From the NCBI RefSeq assembly GCF_021917145.1, contig NC_061062.1, forward strand, positions 62,001 through 126,000: a stretch of 64,000 nucleotides of DNA, written 5' to 3'. The notes beneath the pieces are model-generated. The model was not told the DNA's origin. It ran no database searches and was given only the letters and a program-made list of their open reading frames with translations. Below are positions 25,201 through 36,290 of this stretch, one piece after another. The position numbers and the translations under genes are program-made. The stretch comes from Hypomesus transpacificus (taxonomy: Eukaryota; Chordata; Actinopteri; Osmeriformes; Osmeridae). The first letter of the stretch is position 1; each line of letters begins with the position of its first letter.

Positions 25201-28200
25201 TCTAGGATGTTGTCTATGAGCTCTTGCAGCTGCCTCTGGTAGTTGTCAGTGTTTGGGATGAGTTTTTGGATATCAGATTTGATATCAGACGTCATCTCAA
25301 CCTCAAACTTATTGTTATCTGTTAAGTAGTAAAACACACTCCAGTATACACACAGAATGTGAAGTTTCCCCAATGTTGATAAAAGTGGGCAAAGTGGCCA
25401 ATCCTAAGGACAGTTACCATATCTGACTATGACGTTTTGCAGGGAAGTGGACTGTGGCATATTGATGGCCGTGCTAAATTGCATCACAAGACCTTCAGAG
25501 TTCTTCAGGACTGCTGTAGCAGAGGCTTCCGTACTCAGACTGGGGATAGCCATTTGGATTTGCAACATGCCATCATCCATTGTCTCTAGTCTAATGAAAG
25601 AAACATTACTTTATTCACACTTTTGTGGGCTATGCACATTTATATATTTTTTTTTTCAAACATTTTATGCTTTTTTTACCTGACACGTCCAATCAGGGTG
25701 AACTGTGGAATATTCTTGTTAGTGACATCTACTGTGATGCCACGCATCTTCGTTCCTTTGACCATACTGTCTGTGACCGCAAGCTTAATCCCGGCCTCCA
25801 AGTCAAAATCAGGGATATTAATTGCGGTGTCAAAAGTGTTTCTGTTGTACTTCAGTGTTGCACTTGCCTCTGTGGGTTCAGCCCCTGATATTTGTGCACA
25901 ACAGTTTTGTATTTGTGAATCATTTGACAGCCTCAATAGTCCTACAGCATGAATGAAACATTATGATTGTGAAATGGTTTTGAGCAACAGAGAAACTCTC
26001 TGTATTTTTGTGTTTCAATATGTGGAGAAGATTTACTTTTAACAGGGAGATGCACAGTTGTCATGTGGGTGTTTCTTGTGTGTTCTGGCTAGGCTGTGAA
26101 ATACTAAAAGGATATGAATTGCATCTCTTTGTAAATGTGTATTTCTTCAACACCAATACCTTCAGCCTTCAAGGTCAGCTTCAGAGTTTCCATTTCCCGA
26201 CGTCCTTCCTCGTCTCTTAGAGTTTCAGAGGTAATGACAGCGGAATATTCTGAAACCTCGCCTGTGGGTTGGATCTCAACTGCAAACCTGTCAAACATTT
26301 ACATGTATGCATTTAGCAGACGCTTTCATCCAAAGCAACTTCCAAGAGAGAGCTTTACAAAAGAGCATAGGTCACTGATCATAACAACGAGGTAGTCCCA
26401 AACATTGCAAGCAGTCAAAACATGAAGCATACATTGAGAAAAAACTAAACAAACATCCAACTCTTTTACAGGAAACTGTCTACAAGGTAAAAAATGTATG
26501 TATTCAAAAAATATATACAAAACATTGCTCACTTGGTCTCTCCTGTCAGAGGGTAGTAAGGAGCATCATTGGTTGAGCTGGCATTGGAGTATCGCAGTAT
26601 TGTGCAGTATTTCAAACCGGTAAAGAGTGGATGACATTCAGAGGAATCTGTTCTGTCTTCCACCATAGATGGTACTATTTTGGTCTGGCTGGCGACTGAT
26701 AGCAGTTGGTTGCTTTATCATTAAAGCAGTAAAGAAAAAGGCAACATTTAAGCTTAGTTCAACATGGGGTGTGCGCTGTAGTGTGTGTTGACACCCAAGT
26801 GAGAGAAACACAGAACACACACCAAGTTGGTGGTGCATATACATCATTATAAACAGGAAGATTATAGTGAAAACTTGATTTCCCTCAACAGAATACCCAC
26901 TTTTTCTTTCCTCAAATATTGGCATTAGAGAAGGATATTTGATCATACACTTAAAATGTGGACAAGAAGTTCAAGTTGAGTGTAACTGGTCTTGAAATAT
27001 AGAACTAAATCAAATCTTAATTAACAGCACAAAACAAAAACTAGGACACGATGTTGGTTTTTGCTTAAATGTTTTGCATGTCTCTATATTTTATGTGTAT
27101 TGTAGTAAAATATATATTTTTCTCCATGGCATACCCTGCTTAAATAAAGGTTAAGCAAAAACAACTTCAGAAACCCACCTTACACTGAGGAGCTGTGTGT
27201 GTCCTTTGGGGACGGGGATGGACAGCTTGATCTGGTTGCTGCTTACAGTGATCTTGGAATTCACAGCACTCTCGTGATACACATTGGTGTGCATCTCAAC
27301 CCCAGATACCACAAATTCAGGAACGTGTATACCCATTTGTGTAATGAATTCCACACCAACAGATGGCATGAAAGACAGTTGCTACAATTACAAAAAACTG
27401 CATATTACACATTGGAAACATCAGAAAGTTGTCTTTTATTAATAATTAATTTTTTTAAATAAACGAATTAGGAGTAAAACACCGAGCTTCAGTAGCTAAA
27501 TTAATTCTGAGTTTGCATTTGCTAGATGAATGGTCAAATGAAGATATACTACACTGCTAAAACTCCCATCAGTCTAAAATCAATATGCTGTGTGTACATT
27601 CCTTCAGCTGTTCAGGAATAATCAGGTTTCACTATCATTCCTACAGGCCATTACATTCTTTGTCAAAAACCATGATATGTTGAACTTTAAATTTTTAATA
27701 AAACAAAGATGTAACTTTAATGGTGAAAGATTCTTCACCATTAAGGTGACAATCATGACATTTATTGTAGCATGCTATTAGGTGATAGCTGCCTGAAAGT
27801 TATATGAATGAAAAGTAATCTGTTTGGAGATTTTTAGTGGCGTTAAAACTATGGTCTTAATAACCTAGTGTTGAGAAGCATTTGTAAGATGGATGTGCAA
27901 AGAAAATAGATTTACACCTGAAATATAAGTAAATAATTTTGAGAATTGTCTCCATGTCTATATGTAAAAAAAATATGTGTATAAATTAACTATGCGCTAA
28001 TGACATTCCGTCACTGACGGTACCCCATTAGATGTTCAACCTACTCTGTGGTAAAATGTTTGTTGGGTGTAACCTGTCTTGACATACATTTTCCAGTACC
28101 TTACCATGCCAGGGGAGAAGCTGAAGCCTCCTTTGGCGCCGGCAGCAAAAACACCAGTCAAGGAAAATTTCAGAGGAAGGCCAGATGCCGACGGCAGGGA

Positions 28201-31200
28201 AAAGGCATTTTCCAAGAAGATGTATTGAGCATACAGCTCACTGTCAGTGCTAGACAGAAGTGCGGCCATGGCCTGCGCAAAGGTTGATATAAAATGTATA
28301 AAATGTAAGACTAATTCATAAGATCTTAGTTGGGTTTTTTATGTTGCCTCAGAACCAGATAAATATTCAGTGTTTACCTTGGTTGGCAGGACTCTGAAGA
28401 AAGCATTGTAGTACGTGGAAAGAGAATGGGCCATTTCCTGCATCTCGCTGGACTTGATATATCCTAATTCATTTCCCAGAAACCTTAGGTAGGCCATAGC
28501 TTCCGGGGAATTTTTAGAGCTCAAGTCCACAACAAGCTTCTGGAAGTTTTCACCAAGGTAATTGAAAAGGTCTTGTGGAGCCTGTGATGATGATACAAAA
28601 CAACACTTTTATTCTGTAACAGCTGCGTAAAGCTCTTTGGCTATAGCCATCATATTTTTGGTTGTAATTATTTAAGAAATCAATTCCTGCAACTTTATAT
28701 TGTTCATGGATTATTTATCTGTGAAGCTGGAAACTCACTTTTACTTAAAGCACAAAGTGACAGTATTCTTAACCATTCTGTTTTCATGCATACACTTAAA
28801 CGTTACATTCATTCTGTAAGCTTAAATAGAACAATATTTCCTTCTTTATTTTGTATATCATAAGCCATATTCATAGTAAAGGGTTTAGAAAATTGTAGAT
28901 CAACCAGCCTGTGAGATGGCGATGCCCCTTGACATCGTTGTGCTCTATACTGAACAGTAGTGGTGTAGCTCCCTCTCAAACCCCAAACAGACACTGGAAT
29001 TCTTAATATGGACAAGAAATCCATACATTTGGCTTTTTACCTGTCTTTTCATTCTCTCACTCTGCGTTGGAGCAATCCAATTTTCCAAAACCTCTTTTAG
29101 TGAGCCTGGAATGTTTTCATTGGTCCAGTAAATGGCCTTGGAAGCAGAATCAGGAAAGAAACCTCTTTTCCCAAACAGGGCTTCAAGACTTGGTTCAAAT
29201 CCATTTCCTTCAATACCAACCTTGAAAAGTGAGGAGAAAATACTTTAGAAAATGTATTTCCATCCTTGCCAAATCCATTTAAGACAAATAGATTTACCTC
29301 CAAAATGTCTACATTGAACCCAAATGCTTTCAGAGTGGTCTTCAGCATGATTTCTTTTGGCATAGACTCATTGGAATCGAAGACGATGTTTCCCTGTGTG
29401 GACACTAGGGGGTTGTCCATCCTGTAGTTGCTGGACCCAGTGAAGAAGCCCATGCTGGCTGGTGATACATGGTTTTGTAAAGCTTCTATAATGTACTGTC
29501 TCGTACTTTGGGATGCAATATAAAGACACAGTTAATCATATAAAAAAATGTAATGTAAAATGTCTGAGTAATTTTCACTGTATAATTCTAATGGTAGATA
29601 CTGGAGTATAGAAATGATCCCTCACTCCAGAATGTTGGGATCCTCAGAGCGAAAGATGTTGTCTAGGTGGGAAGCCACAAAGTTCCTGAGGTGTGGCTCC
29701 TGCTCAAGTTTCAGTGTATTGACCACCTCTGTAACAAGTGCTTGGTCTGGACTCTTCATCAGCATCAGGTAAGCTGCCACACGTTTCTGCACTGAGCTCC
29801 CTGTATCCTGGTATATCTCCAAGAGTGCAATTTTAACCTGTTCCGCAAAATAATGAACAGATAAATAAAGATTTTTTGTACGCCTAAACCATTATAAAAA
29901 TAAAGATATCTAGAAAAGTATCCATTTATGAAACTGGCACAGGTACATATGGGGACAGGTATGCACCACCCTACTCTACTCATTAAGTTATTTCTAATGC
30001 TGAAAAAAAAAAAAAAGATGTTGGAACTTGGAATTGATATTTGTTCTAGACATATAAGGGAAATGTGCAAAAACAACAAAAATTAGCGGCAGGTTCTCAA
30101 ATTCTATTGATGTTTGAAGGGTTACATAACTTATTACATAACATTTACATTTCTGTATTTAGCAGACGCGAGAGAGTTTTACAAAAGTGCATAGGTCAGG
30201 TCACTGATCATAACAACGAGATAGCCCCAAACATTGCGGGTAGCCAAACATGAAGCATACATTGTGAAACTTACATGATATCTATTGCCTAAAGTCACTT
30301 AAATTAACAATACTAAATTATTGATACATCTTGTATATCTGTGATACCAGTGAACGGTATCATGGAAAAGTTTGGTTAGCAAACCTTGTGTTGTGCATAC
30401 TCACATCTTCATCAATGCTCATCAGTCTGAAAGCCTGAATTGCTGCCTTTTGGACAGAGAGAGAAGCAGCTGACTGCCGCATGCACATGAGGAGTGGTGA
30501 TTTTATTGATGGGTCGACATCCTGCATGGCTTTACCCATAACACCAATAACCTAAAATGTAAACAATTATATTAAATATGCAGCCTAGTTTAATATTGAG
30601 TAAGTCATTCAGTCAAAAATTTTCGTTTGAAGTGAATCAATGGTCAGCCTTAACCCCCAATATAACAATATACATAAGAACAATATACATAAGTATCACG
30701 TCATGCAGCTTCTTTGGGTTCTACATTATTTCCCAGAACAGACCCTTAGTGTCAGGAACGTCACATCTTGATCCTCCAAGCAGTCTCCTAGCATGTATTT
30801 CATGAACATGGCCACCTCAGTGACCTCTGGAGTGACCTGTCCATCATGAAACCTGCAGAGAATAACGTTCTTGATCAGTTCTTAATAATAAAATTGTGTT
30901 GGGCAGCAAGTATTCAAAAATGTCCTAGTCATATTCCAAAGGACTGATATGTCCTGTATTTTCAGATGCAATGGAGGAAAATAGGGTCAGATGACTGAGT
31001 GGTTAGTGGTTTCCTGGGCAAGGCGTTCACCATACTTGCCTCGGGGGGATGTTCCTGTACTTACTGTAAGTCTTTCTGGATAAGAGCATCTGCTAATTGT
31101 AAATGTGTAATTTTGGTCCTGATGATAGACCAGCAAGGCATGTGACTCACCTCCTGACGGTGCTTGCAAGAGCATACATGATGGCCTTGCTTTGCTTGTA

Positions 31201-34200
31201 CTCTGCCATACTGAGCATGTCCCTGACACGGTGGGAGTCTGGGTGGGACTGGAGACCAAGGGCATAGACAAACGCATCCCGCTCCAGAGCCGCACCATCC
31301 TTGGGTCTGATGACTTGGAGGATGGCGCTGGTACATTCAGGCGTTCCACACTGAGCCAGAGCCTGCCAGCTGAGCATGCCAGACAACTCCATCATGTCGT
31401 CCACAGTCTGGCTAAGGGTCTCGTTCCTCAGGGTGCGAAGACCTGAGACCAGCTTGTGGAACAGGCTGGCCCTCCTCTGGCCCTGGTCAGTGTTGGAGAG
31501 ACCTTTCAGATCTTGCAGAGTGCTGATTGTAGCATCTTTGGTCTGAACAGGGGCCTTGTCTTCTGGTTGCTCCATGTAGAGAGGTTTACTGTGACGGGGG
31601 TCAACCTCTATTTACAGAAAATTGGCAATTATGAATTGTCATTATTGTCATCTCAAACTACTCAATATTTATATACTGTTACTTGATTGTTCTAAGTGAC
31701 ATGATGTCAGAATAATAATATTGTGTCAATTATTAATTCATGTGTTTTGTGTTAGTAAATAAATCCTTACCAAAATATTTGTTGTTGATCTTTGCTGAGT
31801 CTTGCAAGGTCAGAGTCTGTGTGACCACAGTGGAAATGCCATTATTCCTGTAGATAGCAAACAAGATAAATTAAATAATATTGTATTTCATATGATTTTT
31901 ATTGAAGAGCCTTTAAAACTGTGCAAATAGGCAGACATGCACACATTCAAAACACATATTGAAAGAAAATACTAACTCATGTGAGAAGGGAAGGTAAAGG
32001 TGTTTTTCCGTGCATTTAGCAGTAGTCATGTGCTTTCTCCTGTTATCAAACTGATAGTTGCAATCTTGCGAACTAGTGATGAGCCTAGACATTGGCACAT
32101 TCTGAAAAAGTACAAATACACTTTATTGAAAAGCTGAAAAACATTCTCACATTGCTAATCATCTTATCATAGTCTAATCGCAACACATATTGTGGTAAAT
32201 ATTCGAACTGAGAGCAATGTGTCTAAATTGAGGGTCTATATAGGTGAAAAGTTACTGTGGTAATGTTACAGTGGATTGGAGATCTTACCCAGCCTTGGAG
32301 AAGTGCAAGTGGACTGTGTGGCAACCTCCTGCTGTAGAAGTGGTCACACTCTGAAAGATCTCTCAACACGGTCACATCTGTGACAATGTCCTTTCTAGCA
32401 TTGACCGTTAATTTACTCTTGCAAAGGCCGTGCACTGTGTTCTGAAATAAAGGTAAAAGATTTGACATGACAAGGGTATAAAAACGTCATCTTAATTTTA
32501 TTTTATTTTTTCTTCCTTCATCTTTTTTTCTGAAGTACAAATCTTCCAAATTGAGCAAAAAATACAATCCTGAATTTAGAGGGGAAACCACCTCCAATGT
32601 GTTAGATCATGATTGCAAAATGTTATTTTACAATGTAATAGTTGTATTCATGGTTTCCTATACCAATATTATTTCTAGATATTACAGTTTCTGTATTTCA
32701 TACTTGTGAGAGTATGTTGTTCTGGGGAGATACTTACCATGTATGAGTAGTGCTCTTCCTCTTGAACTGGGACCATGAGGGCAGAAATTATACCCCTCTT
32801 GATGTTCACAATGTTTACAGGCTCATCTGGTTGCGGGAAGAGCTTCACATCAGTGGCCTCTTTCACCGTGAATTTTAAAGAGTTCCTGCAAAGAGATGGG
32901 TCTGAGAAACAAGACTATCAAACATTCAATATTCTCACAATGCATGTTAAAATGATAAACCCACTGTAAAGGCACACTTGTTTATCATACATGTTTTACA
33001 TCTTCTCTAACACAACAGAGTTAATTTGTGACTCGAATTCATATGACATGCTGGTGATCAGGCACAGAATAACCACACCACTGATGTTTTATAGCAGTGA
33101 GACAAAACCTTTGTTAGTATAGTATGAAATAGATTATTTTAGTCTAGTATTAAACTGGTGAAGTTAGAATGGTATAAAACAGATTATTCTATTATAGAAT
33201 AAAACAGTTTAAAACATAATCTATGGCATTGTATGTATATATGATGGTTATACAAACATTTCCATAGCAGCCTGAAAGGCCTCTGCCCCAGTGGCCTGTC
33301 GGTAGACTGGCTGACCCTGAGGGTCTATGACTGACACCTCGCTGAGAACACAGTCCCTGGTGTGCATGAGGAAGCTGCATGTCTGTGGGACTTCAATCTC
33401 CACCTGAGGTAACATGATCATGGTAAAAGACACAGAAGTCATCATCCAACATGTTCATGGTAAAAGACACAGGAAGTCAATCATACAACATGAACATGGT
33501 AAAACACACCGGAAGTCAATCATACAACATGATCAGTGAAACTGAGAGAGGGGGATTCACAATCACACCGACGTACCTGACAAGTGACTTTGGGACCATT
33601 TCTGAGGTTGGCTGTGCCGGTCACCCCATTTCGACTTTCTGTTGTATACTGGTAGACATATTTCTTGAAGGTCCTAAACCTTGTTGCCACTACAGATACA
33701 AACATAAAAAGACAAACATAATATGACATGAACCTAGTATAACTCTCAAGTTTCACATTTGAAACTTGGTTGATGCCCACAGGCTGTGGTAATTGTTTTC
33801 TCACATTCTGGGTCCACAGTCAAACGTCCACATCATCACAGGAGACCTTTGGAGCCTTAACTAACACTAACAATGTGCTCAGTCAATAACATCAATTTTA
33901 CTGAATCATGCTGAACACCATGGAGCAAGGGTCCAAATCTGTTATCTCTCAAAAGCAGGTCATGACCAGATGTCATTGATCCATTCTGAGGTCAACAAAC
34001 AAACAGTGCATACTTGCAACAAACTTTGATATGCTTGACATGGACATAAATTGCCACTGTAATTGTAACTGATACCAAAATAAATTCCCACTTGAATTTA
34101 TTCTTTACAAAATGTATTGAGTGGTGCATCTGTTTCCTGAAGGCTTGCACTTAATAAATGAACGAGGCACTTCTGATCCTTTGATTTTCTGTTGTACTTT

Positions 34201-34816
34201 CTGTATTATTTGCAAGTACTTTTGGATAAAAGTATCTACTTAATTAATACATTTAAAAACATTTAAAATAATTGCTCTTTCCCTTAAATTTTCACTGATC
34301 TGGAGATTCCCATCACACATGGTCTGCATGTATTAGATGTACATAGGACCAAGGTATGTCTTATAACCTAAACTATAACACCATGGAATTGCATAACAGT
34401 TCCTATATAAATACATAGTTTTCAATATATGTTTTGCTAAAAGTAATGCAAAGTGTTACTAAAGATTTTGTATCTCCTGTCAGTAGGATAATGAGACAAA
34501 CTTACACAGGCATGTCGGTGTCTGGTCATCAACATTGTCATTTTGTTCTGCAAAGTGAATACAGAATGGTGCAGAAAGAAGTTATATAAAATCATTTAAA
34601 CGTTAAGAAAGACATGTACAACAAAGAACATTCATTGTTATCATAACAATTGTCATAAAAAAACAACATAAAAAACACGAAATCATATAAAAAATGCATG
34701 GTACACAGGAACTTAATGCACACTCCGAGAAGCACCTTAGCTACCAAGAAAACACACTTACGAGCCCAGGAGTAACTGCTCACCAGTAGTAACAGACAGA
34801 GTTTAATGTCACCCAT
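10251..34816 (-). CDS. apob: Apolipoprotein B (complete, 28 coding exons, 4400 aa)
   Basis: apoB is the non-exchangeable scaffold of VLDL/LDL-like particles, lipidated in the ER by MTP and secreted. Coding exons, 5' to 3': 34816-34762, 34547-34506, 33689-33577, 33403-33258, 32885-32738, 32441-32289, 32101-31977, 31847-31771, 31607-31151, 30852-30744, 30551-30405, 29837-29626, 29505-29298, 29220-29041, 28581-28378, 28272-28105, 27381-27179, 26712-26533, 26287-26160, 25941-25680, 25590-25418, 25318-25143, 24714-24599, 22171-21813, 21521-13968, 13856-13745, 12663-12477, 11459-10251. They join in phase to 13203 nt. The start ATG sits in a strong Kozak context, ahead of a signal peptide ([14 protein letters not shown]). 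Exons 2-17 carry the vitellogenin-like lipid-transfer domain; the 7554-bp exon (residues 1381-3898) matches human exon 26; the last exon (3999-4400) is the helical C terminus. Human apoB is 4563 aa. Exon 4 uses a weak GTTTGT donor, chosen by phase. Confidence 0.95.
12149..12370. repeat. 16-bp minisatellite in an apob intron
   Basis: About 14 degenerate copies of a 16-bp unit of the form cagcctgccatcacac lie in the intron between the last two coding exons. A four-unit (64-bp) block containing the gctgctacaccaacc variant occurs twice in a row, so the array grew partly by duplicating multi-unit blocks. Confidence 0.85.
13042..13235. mobile_element. Putative piggyBac-type MITE flanked by TTAA
   Basis: A 194-bp segment is bracketed by TTAA on both sides (13038-13041 and 13236-13239). 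It begins CCCTTGTGCTGCC and ends with a GACCCATTCCC-like sequence. Inside, two arms (about 13118-13150 and 13184-13222) are inverted relatives of each other built on gcattttcttt/aaagaaaatgc. TTAA targets and CCC ends are piggyBac hallmarks, but the TIR match is weak. Confidence 0.4.
15661..15693 (-). other. apob: LDL-receptor-binding site B of apoB
   Basis: Residues 3324-3334 read [11 protein letters not shown], aligned with the basic receptor-binding segment of human apoB-100 (RLTRKRGLKLA). Five of the six aligned basic positions stay Lys or Arg; the first human Arg is Ser here and the second Arg is Lys. The flanking GTT and TAVTLEHKN context also aligns. Binding by a fish LDL receptor is inferred from this conservation. 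Confidence 0.85.
19654..19665 (-). other. apob: Furin-type RDRR motif in apoB (residues 2000-2003)
   Basis: The codons AGA GAT AGA AGG give R-D-R-R followed by Ser, within [14 protein letters not shown]. This fits the R-X-[K/R]-R cleavage consensus of furin-like proprotein convertases. It lies in the hydrophilic segment just before the FLKYDKNSD block, a segment that has other residues in human apoB. Whether it is exposed or cleaved is not known from sequence. Confidence 0.5.
22647..23688. mobile_element. Non-autonomous DNA transposon with inverted ends (about 1.04 kb)
   Basis: The left end (aggcctgttccataaag) and the right end (reverse complement aggactgttccacaaag) are inverted copies with two mismatches. 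Each arm carries a second internal ggttccataaa(a)gc motif about 60-90 bp in. No transposase ORF is visible. The right arm is homologous to 8722-9170. The superfamily is uncertain; Harbinger-like or hAT-like are both possible. It lies in the large apob intron between coding exons 23 and 24. Confidence 0.6.
23696..23825 (-). repeat. Family T dispersed element, copy 2
   Basis: The minus-strand copy shows the shared tail (agcgactt and atttcgcagatgctttt on the plus strand) and the tcatgatca/aacaacgag body. It abuts the end of the TIR element at 23688, so one may have inserted next to the other. Confidence 0.65.
24262..24452 (-). repeat. tRNA-derived SINE, near full length
   Basis: Read on the minus strand it has a tRNA-like head with box A (TGGCTGAGCGGTTAG) and box B (GGTTCGATTCC). 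A body with GGGCAAGGCACTTCACCC follows, then the LINE-type tail CTCTGGATAAAAGCGTCT. Diverged or shortened relatives are at about 31.0 and 46.0 kb. The element lies in the same apob intron as the TIR transposon. Confidence 0.85.
26295..26450 (-). repeat. Family T dispersed element, copy 3
   Basis: It matches the family tail (gcatttagcagacgctttca) and the body (cataacaacgaggtagtccc, then acatgaagcatacattg) in minus orientation. It lies in the apob intron between coding exons 18 and 19. Confidence 0.7.
30140..30272 (-). repeat. Family T dispersed element, copy 4 (internally deleted)
   Basis: It carries the tail start and the cataacaacgagatagcccc and acatgaagcatacattgtga body, but lacks the ctttggataaaagc-type segment between them. 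It lies in the apob intron between coding exons 11 and 12. Confidence 0.6.
30984..31110 (+). repeat. tRNA-derived SINE with internal deletion
   Basis: The box A-like head (agatgactgagtggttag) is followed almost directly by gggcaaggcgttcacc and the tail ctttctggataagagcatct. The box B segment is missing, unlike the copy at 24.3 kb. It fills much of the 298-bp apob intron between coding exons 9 and 10, ending 35 bp from the donor. Confidence 0.75.
34205..34265 (+). repeat. Isolated LINE/SINE tail fragment
   Basis: A diverged copy of the fish tail (cttttggataaaagtatcta) stands alone in apob intron 2, with no recognisable body. Confidence 0.4.
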
Positions 34817-34908
34817 GGTGGGAGGCAAAAAGGCACTTTAGCCTTTAACAGTATTGTTGAGCTCTCTCAACTTAACTTCATGCAAATATATACGTTTTCG
34901 GACTCTCT

Positions 34909-34917
34909 CTTTTATAA
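34909..34917 (-). promoter_or_regulatory. apob: Candidate apob TATA box
   Basis: The minus strand reads TTATAAAAG about 95 bp upstream of the apob start ATG. A start of transcription 25-30 bp downstream would leave a 5' UTR of roughly 65-70 nt. Confidence 0.5.
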
Positions 34918-34924
34918 GTATACC

Positions 34925-36290
34925 TTACTTTAAATCTAGCTCCTCCCACAGTAGTCCCAAATATAGATAAAGAGCAATCAATGTTCTAAAGCCAATCCAA
35001 AGTTCATGAGTTACTGTATACCCAAGTTATACCATCATCCCTTCACTATCAGTGTAGTGTCAGTTTTCCTTTATTTATTCTAATGAACACAGTCCAGGGT
35101 CTACTACTGTTGCTGGGTGATACAAAACATACTGTATATTTACTAAAAACTATTTAATGGTTCCAGGTTCAAGCCTCAGATATGCTATTTCTTCATATTT
35201 AAATATTTCAGAAATAAAGTTAATTTAAATTATTTAAAATGGTAAATGACATAATGTGTTTTGTAATAACACATTTATTATTGTAAGAATTGAAATGCAT
35301 TATATTATATCTAGGCTATTTTATTTGCTTCAGAGATTTTCATTCAAAGAGACAAATAGTGCAGGAAGTACAGCAACAACATCAAGGACCAGAGTTCCAG
35401 CTGTAGTTTAGTGGTTAGAACCAAGGAATGGTCATCTTTTAGTTCAAGTTCAAGTCTTTTATTTGTCAGGTACACAGAACAACACAAGGTTAGACTGGGC
35501 ACTGACATTTCTTAAGACAAGACAACGCAAGCACCTGGCATAACATATAAATACACGGAACATAATTTACATCTACGCTGAGCTTAAATAAGTGAAACTT
35601 CCTAAATATACAGATAGCAATAAATAATCGACTATACTAACCCTAATACTAAAACTTCCTAAATTACAGATAACAATAAATAGTACACTATACTAACCCT
35701 AAATGCACATAAAACCTGTTTCAACCATATAACCTATTCTAACCTAAGTTTACCAGCCACAGTCCAGAAACATCTCAACTACAACATTTGTATTCATCGA
35801 TTGATCTATAGGGATCGAAGGCACCATCACTACCAGCAGATTTACTTTGGCTTACTGGAGACCAGCTAATTCAACATTGGTATATTGTATAGGAGGTATA
35901 TTGGAACTTTAAAGACTTTGCAAATGGTAAATCTCTTACAGATCGAAATCGACGAATCTGCCACCTTTACCATTTCGCTTAAGTAAATATATTCACATAC
36001 AGGCGGATTGAAACTAAACAGTGGACAAATTGAAAGACTGGCATTCAAGGGACGTAGCACAAGTGGAATACGTTTTTCTTTTAAGGCAATTCAAGCAATT
36101 TGAGTTAACTTATCGAAAGTACAATTACAAAAGCCAAGATGTCTATGACAGCCATCGAACACGTAGTTACCTCTTTATTGTTTCACGTGATTTGCAGCAG
36201 CGGAGGAAAAGGGAAAGAGAGGCTACAAAACTCTGTTCAACGTTTTTCATGCGCTGTCTTGTTTTTAATTAAGAAGATACAGTTTGGACG
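34925..36290. other. Head-to-head intergenic region apob / hs1bp3
   Basis: The two genes are transcribed away from each other across about 1.47 kb. The stretch contains a low-copy-looking dispersed repeat that starts with caagtcttttatttgtcagg at about 35450. Within it, a roughly 55-57-bp unit ending actatactaaccctaa occurs twice in tandem (about 35598-35705). No RNA gene or confident ORF was seen; the plus-strand ORF at 36021-36272 starts with GTG and matches nothing I recognise. Confidence 0.5.
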